A stretch of 19,744 nt of DNA. It comes from Pseudomonadota bacterium. GTDB taxonomy: Bacteria; Pseudomonadota; Gammaproteobacteria; Steroidobacterales; Steroidobacteraceae. The DNA is taken from positions 1 to 19,744 of the forward strand of contig JAEWLQ010000020.1 of assembly GCA_023457495.1 (NCBI GenBank). The letters are read 5' to 3'. This document shows, in pieces, positions 7,566 through 14,891 of the stretch; position 1 is the stretch's first letter; every line of letters begins with the position of its first letter. The translations under genes and the position numbers were made by a program. Below the pieces are notes generated by a model. It saw only the letters and a list, made by a program, of their open reading frames with translations. It made no database searches and was not told the DNA's origin.

Positions 7566-10054
7566 CCTGCGCCCCGCAAGGTGAGCACCGGGGGCTGGTT
7601 CACCACTGACCGCGTGGCCAGCCAGCCGGCGACGCACACCAGGAGGCCGCCACCCGCGAGGCCGTAGATCCACACCCACGGGTCGCCGTTGTAGTCGATC
7701 TGCAGCATCCGCTTGGCGACGAAATATCCCGCGATGGACGCGCCGGCCGCGGCGAGGATGCCAGCCAGCACGCCGAGCGTCGCGAATTCGGCGAGTAATC
7801 CCTTGAGCACGGTGCCGCGGCTCGCTCCCAGCGTGCGCAGCATCGCGCTCTCGTAACGCCGTTCCTCGCGGCTTGCCTGCACGGCGGCGATCAGGACGAC
7901 CAGGCCGGCGATGAGCGTGAACAGGAAGACGCTCTGCACGGCGGCGAGCGCCTTGTCGATGACGCTGCGGACCTGCGCGAGCAGTTCGTCCACGTTGAAC
8001 ACGGACACGCTCGGGAAGCGGCGCACCAGTTCGGCGATGGTGCGGGGATCCCGCGCCGGCATGTGCGCCGCCGTCATCCAGGTGCCCTGTGAACCTTCGA
8101 GCAGGCCCGGCGCGAACATCAGGAAGAAGTTGGGCTGGAAGCTGTCCCACTTCACCTTGCGTACGCTCGAGATCTTCGCGGTCTGGGTCTCGCCGGCGAT
8201 GTCGAACTCGAGCTCGTCCCCAAGATTGAGCTTGAGCTCCTCCATGTACTCGGTCGAAACCGACACGAGTGGTTTGCCGGTGTCGGCGGCCGTGAACCAG
8301 TGGCCCGCGGTGATCTCATTGTCGCGGCGCAGGTTTTCGGTCCAGGTGATGTTCTGGTCGCGCGTCGCGAATTCCTTGCCGCGCGGCGTCGCGAACTGGA
8401 TCTCGTCGACCGGCTTGCCGTTGATGTGCGTCATGCGCGCGCGGACCATCGGCATCACCTGCGCACGCTCCGCGCCGCGTTCGTTCAGGAAATCCGCGAA
8501 TGCGCCGCGCTCGTCGGGCGGAATGTTGATGAAGAAGAAGTTGGGTGTGTCGGCCGGCAGGCTGCGCCGCCAGTCGTCGAGCAGGTCGTTGCGCACCACC
8601 GCGAGCAGCAGCAGCATCATGATGCCGTGCGCGAACGCCGTGAGCTGCACCACGCTCTCCGTGCGTCGCCGGCCGAGATTCGCGATGCCGTAGCGCCACG
8701 AGACGCCGACGCCGCCGCGCAGACGGGTGGTTAGTTTGACGAGCGCCCAGCCGGCGGTCGCCACGACGACGACGAACGCCGCGAGCCCCACCACGAAGCC
8801 GAGAAACAGGGGCACGTCGCGCACCACCCAGTAGATGAGGAACGCGATGGCGAGGACGGCCGGACCGAACGCGAGGATGACGAGCGGCTGCGGCGGGCCG
8901 ACATCGCGGCGCAATACCCTGAGGGCCGGCGTGCGCGACAGCTGCAGCAGGGGCGGCAGGGCGAAGCCGGCCAGCACCGCGATCGCGGTGAGGAAGCCGA
9001 TGACGAGCGGCGCCAGGCCCGGCGGTGGCAGGTCGCCCTTGAGCAGATCCTGCAGGGCGATGACCAGCCAGGCCTGCGCCCCGAACCCCACGATCGAGCC
9101 CAGGATCGCCGCGATCAGCCCGACGACCGCGAGCTGCACCAGGCTCACCGAGAGCGTGAATCCGCGCGTGGCCCCGAGCGTTTTCATCAACGCCACCGAA
9201 TCGAGGTGGCGATGCACGTAGCGCCGCGCGGCCATGGCGACCGCGATCGCGCACAGCAAGACCGCCACCAGGCTCGCAAGGCTCAGGAAGCGCCCGGCGC
9301 GATCGATGGCGTTCTTGATCTGCGGCGCCGTCTCTTCCACGTCGATGAGGCGCTCCGAGCTCTTCTTGTTGGTCTCGAGCCATTGCCGGAAGGCCTTGAT
9401 GTCCGTGCGGTCGCCCGCGAACAGCCGGGAGAAGCGCATGCGGCTGCCGGGCTGGATGAGCTGCGTCGCCTCGAGATCCGCATCATTGATGATGATCGAG
9501 GGGGCCAGCTCTACGAACGTCGCACCCTGGTCGGGCCGCGAGATCAGGATCTTCGTGACCCGGAACGTGCTCGCCCCGATGTTGATCTCGCTGCCGATTT
9601 CCGCGCCGAGCGCGACCGCGAGGCGCGATTCAGGCCAGGCTTCGCCGGGTCCCGGAATGTCCGTGGCCTGTATCTGGGGTCCGAAAGGCTCGGTCGAGAT
9701 CATCACCTTGCCGCGCAGTGGATAGCCCGCCGACATCGCCCGCAGCGCCGATAGCTGGCTGGCGTCGCCGTTGAAGACGACGCTGAGCATGCCCGTCTTG
9801 CGCGTGAATTGGATGCCGCGCCTCGTGGCCTCGGCGGTCGCCGTGTCGTCCAGCGGCTCAGCGGATTCGAGCACCAGATCCGCCGCGAGCACCTCCCCCG
9901 CCTGGTTGTCGACCGCGGCGCCGATGCGGTCCGTGAGGAACCCGACGCCCGTCAGCGCCGCGACCGCCACCGTGATGGCAAGCAGCAGCACACCGAGCTC
10001 ACCGGATTTCCATTCCCGGAGCAGCGTGCGCAGGGCGATGCCGATTGCGTTCAT
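7562..10054 (-). CDS. ybbP: ABC transporter permease, YbbP/FtsX (MacB) superfamily
   Basis: An 830-residue permease of the YbbP type, with two FtsX units in one chain. TM1 lies at about 18-42, followed by a MacB-like periplasmic domain (about 44-240). The first FtsX unit (about 250-375) holds the motif ALMKTLGATRG, two more membrane helices lie near 390-440, then a second periplasmic domain (about 490-690). The C-terminal FtsX unit (about 705-825) holds AMLRTLGASRG. Length is close to E. coli YbbP (about 800). Members of this group use ATP hydrolysis for mechanical work on envelope substrates such as lipoproteins or export machinery; the substrate here is unknown. Its ATG overlaps the ybbA stop by 4 bp (ATGA), and its own stop overlaps the possible GTG start of the metallophosphoesterase. 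Confidence 0.93.
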   Translation of the reverse strand: MNAIGIALRTLLREWKSGELGVLLLAITVAVAALTGVGFLTDRIGAAVDNQAGEVLAADLVLESAEPLDDTATAEATRRGIQFTRKTGMLSVVFNGDASQLSALRAMSAGYPLRGKVMISTEPFGPQIQATDIPGPGEAWPESRLAVALGAEIGSEINIGASTFRVTKILISRPDQGATFVELAPSIIINDADLEATQLIQPGSRMRFSRLFAGDRTDIKAFRQWLETNKKSSERLIDVEETAPQIKNAIDRAGRFLSLASLVAVLLCAIAVAMAARRYVHRHLDSVALMKTLGATRGFTLSVSLVQLAVVGLIAAILGSIVGFGAQAWLVIALQDLLKGDLPPPGLAPLVIGFLTAIAVLAGFALPPLLQLSRTPALRVLRRDVGPPQPLVILAFGPAVLAIAFLIYWVVRDVPLFLGFVVGLAAFVVVVATAGWALVKLTTRLRGGVGVSWRYGIANLGRRRTESVVQLTAFAHGIMMLLLLAVVRNDLLDDWRRSLPADTPNFFFINIPPDERGAFADFLNERGAERAQVMPMVRARMTHINGKPVDEIQFATPRGKEFATRDQNITWTENLRRDNEITAGHWFTAADTGKPLVSVSTEYMEELKLNLGDELEFDIAGETQTAKISSVRKVKWDSFQPNFFLMFAPGLLEGSQGTWMTAAHMPARDPRTIAELVRRFPSVSVFNVDELLAQVRSVIDKALAAVQSVFLFTLIAGLVVLIAAVQASREERRYESAMLRTLGASRGTVLKGLLAEFATLGVLAGILAAAGASIAGYFVAKRMLQIDYNGDPWVWIYGLAGGGLLVCVAGWLATRSVVNQPPVLTLRGAG

Positions 10055-10719
10055 GCGGGGAGGAATGCGCCGGAGTCCATGTGCATCACACGATCACAAC
10101 GCGCTGCGAGTGCCCGGTCGTGCGTCACCAGCACGAGCGTCGTCTGCGATTGCGCGTTGAGGTCGAACAGCAGCGCGACGATTCGTTCACCCGTATGCGT
10201 ATCGAGATTGCCCGTCGGCTCGTCCGCGAACAGGACCGCCGGGCGCGTGACGAATGCGCGCGCGATCGCCACACGCTGCTGCTCACCGCCCGAGAGCTGG
10301 CGCGGATAGTGACCCGTCCGGTGCTCGAGGCCCACGCGACCCAGGGTTTCCATGGCCGCTTCGCGGGCATCGCGCCGGCCCGCGAGCTCGAGCGGCAGCA
10401 TGACGTTCTCCACGGCCGTCAGCGACGGGACGAGATGGAAGGACTGGAACACGAAGCCCACGCGCTCGGCGCGCAGGCGCGCGCGGCCATCCTCGTCGAG
10501 AGCCGTCAAGTCGGCGTTCGCGAGGGTTATACGTCCGGAAGTTGGTTCATCCAGGCCGGCGAGCAGCGCGAGCAGCGTCGATTTGCCCGCCCCGGAAGCC
10601 CCGACGATGGCAACTGATTCACCGGCGGCGATGTCCAACGACACATCGTTGACGATGGTCAGCACACCTTCGGGGCTGCTAACCTTTTTTGTGAGGTGTT
10701 CGGCTTTGAGTACGCTCAT
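10051..10719 (-). CDS. ybbA: ABC transporter ATP-binding protein, YbbA/LolD type
   Basis: A 222-residue ATPase subunit for the adjacent permease. Walker A is GASGAGKST, the Q-loop is FVFQSFHLVP, the signature is LSGGEQQR, Walker B with the catalytic Glu is VLFADEPTGNLD, and the switch His lies in LVTHD. All are intact, so it should hydrolyse ATP. The LVPSLTAVENVMLPLEL region is typical of the MacB/LolD/YbbA group. The start at 10719 (MSVLKAEHLTKK) is chosen over the longer frame to 10848 because the extension runs antisense through tesA. The start overlaps the divergent tesA start region. The divergent tesA / ybbA-ybbP arrangement is the same as in E. coli. Confidence 0.95.
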   Translation of the reverse strand: MSVLKAEHLTKKVSSPEGVLTIVNDVSLDIAAGESVAIVGASGAGKSTLLALLAGLDEPTSGRITLANADLTALDEDGRARLRAERVGFVFQSFHLVPSLTAVENVMLPLELAGRRDAREAAMETLGRVGLEHRTGHYPRQLSGGEQQRVAIARAFVTRPAVLFADEPTGNLDTHTGERIVALLFDLNAQSQTTLVLVTHDRALAARCDRVMHMDSGAFLPA

Positions 10720-11365
10720 CAGGTTTTTTCTATTGGCGTTGTTGCTGGCATTGTCGCTGGCATGGGGGACCACGGCGGGCGCCGCCAGTTCCAGCCCGCG
10801 CACCGTTGTCGTGCTGGGCGACAGCCTGAGCGCCGGGTATGGCATCAAGCTTCAGGAGGGCTGGGTAAAACTGCTCGAACAGCGACTCGCTTCCGAAGGG
10901 TACGGATACCGGGTGGTCAATGCCAGCATCAGCGGTGAAACGACGCAAGGCGGGCTGGCGCGTCTACCCAGAACCCTGTCGACTCACAAACCCGACATCA
11001 TCATCGTCGAACTCGGCGGCAACGACGGCCTGCGGGGACTGCCGCTCGCCACCAGCCGCGAGAACCTGCGCAGGATCATCGAGCTCTCCAGGGACGCCAA
11101 GGCGCGCGTGGTGCTCGTCGGCATGATGATTCCGCCTAACTACGGACCGCGCTACGGCCAGCAGTTCCGGGACATGTTCGCCGACCTCGCCAGGACATAT
11201 TCGCTGCCGTTCGTGCCGTTTTTCCTCGACAAGGTCGCGCTCGAGCCCGGCCTCATGCAGGACGACGGCATTCATCCGAACGCCAAGGGCCAGCCACAGA
11301 TGCTCGAGAACCTGTGGCCCAAGCTCCAGCCGCTGCTAGTTGCTCCCGGCAAACCCAAAGGCTAG
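10706..11365 (+). CDS. tesA: GDSL/SGNH hydrolase: TesA-like acyl-CoA thioesterase I / arylesterase
   Basis: About 219 residues: a signal peptide (STLIRFFLLALLLALSLAWG, cleavage near AGA) and an SGNH-hydrolase domain. Block I is VVLGDSLSAGYG with nucleophile Ser40, block II Gly77 (ISGE), block III Asn106 (ELGGNDGL) and block V DGIHPN with Asp187 and His190, a complete catalytic set. Family members are periplasmic esterases, thioesterases or lysophospholipases. No ATG fits the mature start. TTG 10706 is chosen because GAGGTG ends 7-9 nt upstream; GTG 10691 is in frame but has no ribosome site. With TTG the gene overlaps the divergent ybbA start by 14 bp. The acyl-CoA ligase gene follows 30 bp later, and both act on acyl chains. 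Confidence 0.9.
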   Translation: MSTLIRFFLLALLLALSLAWGTTAGAASSSPRTVVVLGDSLSAGYGIKLQEGWVKLLEQRLASEGYGYRVVNASISGETTQGGLARLPRTLSTHKPDIIIVELGGNDGLRGLPLATSRENLRRIIELSRDAKARVVLVGMMIPPNYGPRYGQQFRDMFADLARTYSLPFVPFFLDKVALEPGLMQDDGIHPNAKGQPQMLENLWPKLQPLLVAPGKPKG

Positions 11366-11395
11366 CCTCCGATACCGCGCCGCAGAGGGGGTATC

Positions 11396-13063
11396 GTGGA
11401 AAAACATTGGCTCAAGTCGTATCCACCCGGGGTTCGCCCTGAGATCAATGTCAATGAATACCCCTCGCTCAAGGAGCTGATCGAGCGCGGGCTCGCGCTG
11501 CACGCCGTGCGGGACGCCTACGTGCAGATGGGCAAGGCTCTCACCTACGGCGAACTCGACATCCTCTCCGCGCAGTTCGGCGCGTTCCTGCAGCACTCGT
11601 GCGGCATGCAGAAGGGCGATCGCGTCGCCCTCATGATGCCGAATCTGCTGCAGTATCCCGTCGCCGTGCATGGCGCGCTGCGCGCCGGCATGACTGTGGT
11701 CAATACCAATCCGCTCTACACGGCGCGCGAGCTCGAGCATCAGCTCGTGGATTCCGGCGCGACCGTCATCGTCATCCTCGAGAATTTCGCGCACGTGCTC
11801 GAGGAAGTGATCAAGCACACCAACATCAAGCACATCGTCGTCACGAGCGTCGGCGAAATGCTCGGATTTCCGAAGGGCGCGATCGTCAACTGGGTGGTGC
11901 GCAAGAAGCGCAAACAGGTGAAGCCGTACAACCTGCCCGGCGCGAAGAGCTTCAAGCAGGCGTTGAAGGAAGGCGGCACCGTGCGCATGAAGCCGGTGAG
12001 CCTGAATCACGCGGACATCGCCTTCCTGCAGTACACCGGCGGGACCACCGGCGTCGCGAAGGGCGCGATGCTCACGCACGGCAACATGGTCGCCAACGTG
12101 CTGCAGGCGCTCGAGTGGATCAATCCGTCGTTTCCGCGCGATCCCGCGACCCTGATCACCGCGCTGCCGCTGTATCACATCTTCGCGCTGACGGCTAACT
12201 GCTTGCTGTTCGTGCGGCTCGGGTGGCGGAACATCCTCATCACGAATCCACGGGATTTCCCGTCGTTCGTCAAGGAATTGAGCAAGTACCAGTACGTGTT
12301 CATCAGCGGCGTGAACACGCTGTTCAATGCGCTGCTGAATACGCCTGGATTCGACAAGCTGGATTTCAGCGCACTGCAGGTAACGCTCGGCGGCGGCATG
12401 GCGGTTCAGGAAGCCGTGGCGAAGCGCTGGAAAGAAGTGACCGGCAAGGTGCTCACGCAGGCATGGGGTCTGACCGAGACCTCCCCCGCCGCCTGCATCA
12501 ATCTACCAGGTGAGGATTTCAACGGATCGATCGGATTCCCGATCCCGTCGACCGAGATCTCGATTCGCGACGACGACGGCAACGAACTCGGGATCAATCA
12601 GGTGGGCGAGATCTGCGTGAAGGGTCCGCAGGTGATGGCCGGTTACTGGAATAGGCCCGATGAAACCGCCAAGGTGATGATCGGCACCGATGTGCTGCGG
12701 ACCGGCGACATTGGTCGCATCGATGAACGCGGACTCGTGTACATCGAGGATCGCAAGAAAGACATGATTCTCGTGTCCGGTTTCAACGTGTATCCGAACG
12801 AGATCGAGAGCGTCGCGGTTACACACCCAGGCGTGCTCGAGGCCGCGGCGATTGCGCAGCAGGATGAGAAGTCAGGTGAAGTCGTTGCGTTGTTCGTGGT
12901 GAAGAAGGATCCGAATCTCACCGAACAGGCGATGATTGAACACTGCAAGGCGCAACTCACCGGGTACAAAGTGCCTAAGCACGTGTACTTCAGGACGGAT
13001 CTGCCGAAGACGAACGTCGGGAAGATTTTGCGGCGGGCGTTGAGGGATGAGTTGCCGAAATAA
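11396..13063 (+). CDS. fadD: Long-chain-fatty-acid--CoA ligase (FadD type)
   Basis: A 555-residue ANL-superfamily adenylating enzyme that activates fatty acids with ATP and CoA for beta-oxidation at the inner face of the membrane. The AMP-binding P-loop YTGGTTGVAKG lies at 213-223, the A5-type motif QAWGLTETSP near 355-364, the acyl-CoA synthetase signature from DVLRTGDIGRID to GFNVYPNEIE near 435-475, and the catalytic Lys543 in TNVGKILRR. The length matches FadD (about 560). The start is the GTG at 11396, preceded by a strong AGAGGGGG ribosome site 5 nt away. Gene order suggests co-transcription with tesA. Its 3' end overlaps the antisense tail of the island gene ending at 12990. Confidence 0.93.
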   Translation: MEKHWLKSYPPGVRPEINVNEYPSLKELIERGLALHAVRDAYVQMGKALTYGELDILSAQFGAFLQHSCGMQKGDRVALMMPNLLQYPVAVHGALRAGMTVVNTNPLYTARELEHQLVDSGATVIVILENFAHVLEEVIKHTNIKHIVVTSVGEMLGFPKGAIVNWVVRKKRKQVKPYNLPGAKSFKQALKEGGTVRMKPVSLNHADIAFLQYTGGTTGVAKGAMLTHGNMVANVLQALEWINPSFPRDPATLITALPLYHIFALTANCLLFVRLGWRNILITNPRDFPSFVKELSKYQYVFISGVNTLFNALLNTPGFDKLDFSALQVTLGGGMAVQEAVAKRWKEVTGKVLTQAWGLTETSPAACINLPGEDFNGSIGFPIPSTEISIRDDDGNELGINQVGEICVKGPQVMAGYWNRPDETAKVMIGTDVLRTGDIGRIDERGLVYIEDRKKDMILVSGFNVYPNEIESVAVTHPGVLEAAAIAQQDEKSGEVVALFVVKKDPNLTEQAMIEHCKAQLTGYKVPKHVYFRTDLPKTNVGKILRRALRDELPK

Positions 13064-13829
13064 TTCTAGTTATTCTTCTTGCCCTCCGATTCCTCTTGAG
13101 TGATTGCCGACGCCGCACTTTGTCGTCGTCGATATAACCGAAGGCGAAAGCTCCAGCAGCACAAGTCTTCCTTTTCGTGTTACCAGCACGGACCGTCCGA
13201 GATTCGAGCCAATCATCCACTGCAGTGACGAAAGCCATACCCTGCTTCTGCAGGTATTCGCGAAAACCCTTTGCATGCGTGGTGGGCAACCGAAAGACCT
13301 TGCACCCTCTCTCAAAGATGAGGTCTTCCTTGCGTTTGGTTTGCGTGTTTCGCATGACGGTCTCCGCGAGCCTTCCAACCCCTTCCGCCATGTGAGAAAG
13401 GAGCTCAGTCGTAGGCTTCGGAACCACCGCTATACGCGCCGCTGGCAGCCAGCTGCGTGCCCCGTGGCGCTTAAGCAAATTGCTAGCAATCAATCTTTTG
13501 TAGACGAAAGGAAAATCGTCCTTGGAGAAGTGGATGGCAACGAGTTCTCGCAATCCTCTTGCCTGGAGCGGCCGGGGAGATCCGTCAGGCCTCAGAAAGA
13601 CTGCCTCTGAGTGCCAACTACGCAGAACTGCTGCAAGACCGTAGAGATCAACTTTCACCACCGGGCCACTAACTTTGTGCTGAGCTATTGCTCGCGACAA
13701 GCACCCGTCTAGAAAACTGCGAACATCTTGTACTGAAGAACCACTTTTTAACTTCAGTTCAAACATTCGAATCATCACATTCTTCAGATGCTTATCGGTC
13801 TCGTCCTCCGATTGCCTTTTTAGTCCCAT
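12990..13829 (-). CDS. DUF6502-like protein lacking the helix-turn-helix segment
   Basis: A 279-residue protein of unknown function. The start at 13829 (MGLKRQSEDETDKH) is chosen because GAGGTGA sits 7 nt upstream and overlaps the stop of the preceding gene, leaving only a 4-nt gap; the frame to 13919 is an extension into that gene. By eye it aligns with the other two paralogues in the N-terminal helices (MFELKLKSGSSVQDVRSFLD), in the central motif LRSWHSEAVFLRPDGSP and in the C-terminal AFVTAVDDWLESR. The stretch of about 35 residues that carries the helix-turn-helix in the others is missing between AIAQHK and VDLYGLAAVL. The last roughly 40 residues (Arg/Ser-rich) run antisense into fadD by 74 bp and may be a non-conserved tail. 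Confidence 0.75.
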   Translation of the reverse strand: MGLKRQSEDETDKHLKNVMIRMFELKLKSGSSVQDVRSFLDGCLSRAIAQHKVSGPVVKVDLYGLAAVLRSWHSEAVFLRPDGSPRPLQARGLRELVAIHFSKDDFPFVYKRLIASNLLKRHGARSWLPAARIAVVPKPTTELLSHMAEGVGRLAETVMRNTQTKRKEDLIFERGCKVFRLPTTHAKGFREYLQKQGMAFVTAVDDWLESRTVRAGNTKRKTCAAGAFAFGYIDDDKVRRRQSLKRNRRARRITRIISATHPSTPAAKSSRRSSSADPS

Positions 13830-13833
13830 GAAC

Positions 13834-14703
13834 TCACCTCTTGCGTCTAAGACGACGCGAACTAGCAGCTGCATCTGCCGGTTTTGCAGCAGCGATTGCC
13901 ACAGTAACTTCCATCTCAAATTTTCCCTGGGTCACCGGGAATCCGCCAAGCTCTGAAATGGACTCCAGGAGGGCTGTTTGCTTTTCTTCGAGGAGTCGCA
14001 CAGCAGCAAGCAGCTGTGGAATCGATTCAAAGTGCAGCCGAATATGATTCGTACTTGAAGTTAGCTCGGTTCCTTGAGCCGCGTGGCCGAAAAGCGAAAT
14101 CTGACTGACCCACGGGGAGATAGCGCGCATTGCAGAAATGGCAGTCTCTGGGATTCGACTCTCCAAACGAACTAATCGAACAACGTCGTTCGGTTCTTGG
14201 CGAACTATTCCGAGGCGCGCCATTTCAGTAAGCATCGCTCTAGCAGGTATGTCGCCGCTGTAGGCCTTTACAAGCGCTGTAAAGCTGCGCGACTTCCCTT
14301 CGAACGGAAGGGCAAGATTTCGACGATGGCCCTCGGAATACTTCCTATCAGTTAGCCAACCGTGCACGACCTGCGCGATGCGATGCTGTGGTCGTAAATC
14401 CAACTGTTTGTCATTGGCGCGCAGGATACGAGAAACTTCAACCCGCGTGAGACCCGTTATTGCTGCAATTCGCGCGATTGATACTTTCTTGGCATTGCCT
14501 TCGACATTCCTTGCGGCCTCAACAAACGCGGTCTTTGCCTTCCTCATTGCACGGTGAAATCCGTATCCAGATGCAACGAGCAAGTCCGATAGGCTTGCCA
14601 GGACTTCTTCTAAGTTCTTGTCTAGCTCTGCTCGCGATTCACGCTTCCTTGGCCGCTCCCTGTTTGAGTGGGCCAGCCTGTTTGTTGACCGGGTGCTGAC
14701 CAT
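13834..14703 (-). CDS. DUF6502-like putative DNA-binding protein
   Basis: A 289-residue protein. A basic N-terminus is followed by a helical region (about 28-70; SGYGFHRAMRKAKTAFVEAA) and a helix-turn-helix-like stretch (about 74-94; SIARIAAITGLTRVEVSRI). The region VHGWLTDRKYSEGHRRNLALPF corresponds to the central HRWHTD...GPYGVPLELP part of the third paralogue. After it, ARAMLTEMARLGIVR resembles the second winged or helical module. The C-terminal third (FESIPQLLAAVRLLEEKQTALLE) is helical, and the protein ends in a basic tail RRLRRKR. The family assignment is from recalled DUF6502 sequences. I infer a transcription regulator. The start ATG has no good ribosome site, so a different start is possible. 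It is coupled to the HTH-less paralogue downstream. Confidence 0.78.
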   Translation of the reverse strand: MVSTRSTNRLAHSNRERPRKRESRAELDKNLEEVLASLSDLLVASGYGFHRAMRKAKTAFVEAARNVEGNAKKVSIARIAAITGLTRVEVSRILRANDKQLDLRPQHRIAQVVHGWLTDRKYSEGHRRNLALPFEGKSRSFTALVKAYSGDIPARAMLTEMARLGIVRQEPNDVVRLVRLESRIPETAISAMRAISPWVSQISLFGHAAQGTELTSSTNHIRLHFESIPQLLAAVRLLEEKQTALLESISELGGFPVTQGKFEMEVTVAIAAAKPADAAASSRRLRRKR

Positions 14704-14891
14704 GGGGGCGGTAGGGATATTCGTCTAGCACGCTTCTCGAAGCAACGGTGCAAGACAGAGGACGGGAATGCATTTCTGGTCAAACGCAGCAGATATTCGA
14801 CTAGTGCCGCCCTACCACTCTGCGCGATTCTTTGTTGGCCGATAACAGCCGTTCCGCAATGCAGCAGCTCAGGACGCTGAGCACTGCCGAC
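14704..14891 (-). other. Intergenic gap between the repeat protein and the DUF6502 pair
   Basis: 188 bp on the coding (minus) side. Ten bases after the repeat-protein stop there is a 6-bp perfect stem (GCTCAG / CTGAGC, 14867-14872 with 14877-14882) with a 4-nt loop but no U-run, so it is not a standard intrinsic terminator. A TTGACC hexamer lies further down, but no acceptable -10 follows at 16-18 nt. A separate promoter for the DUF6502 pair is possible but unsupported. Confidence 0.35.

Noticed and set aside
7566..8150. Long upstream extension of the metallophosphoesterase frame
   Set aside because: It runs through the ybbP coding sequence in another frame and gives Arg/Gly-rich shadow sequence with no domain.
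14867..14882. Hairpin GCTCAG-CTGAGC after the repeat-protein stop as an intrinsic terminator
   Set aside because: The stem is only 6 bp and no U-run follows on the minus strand.
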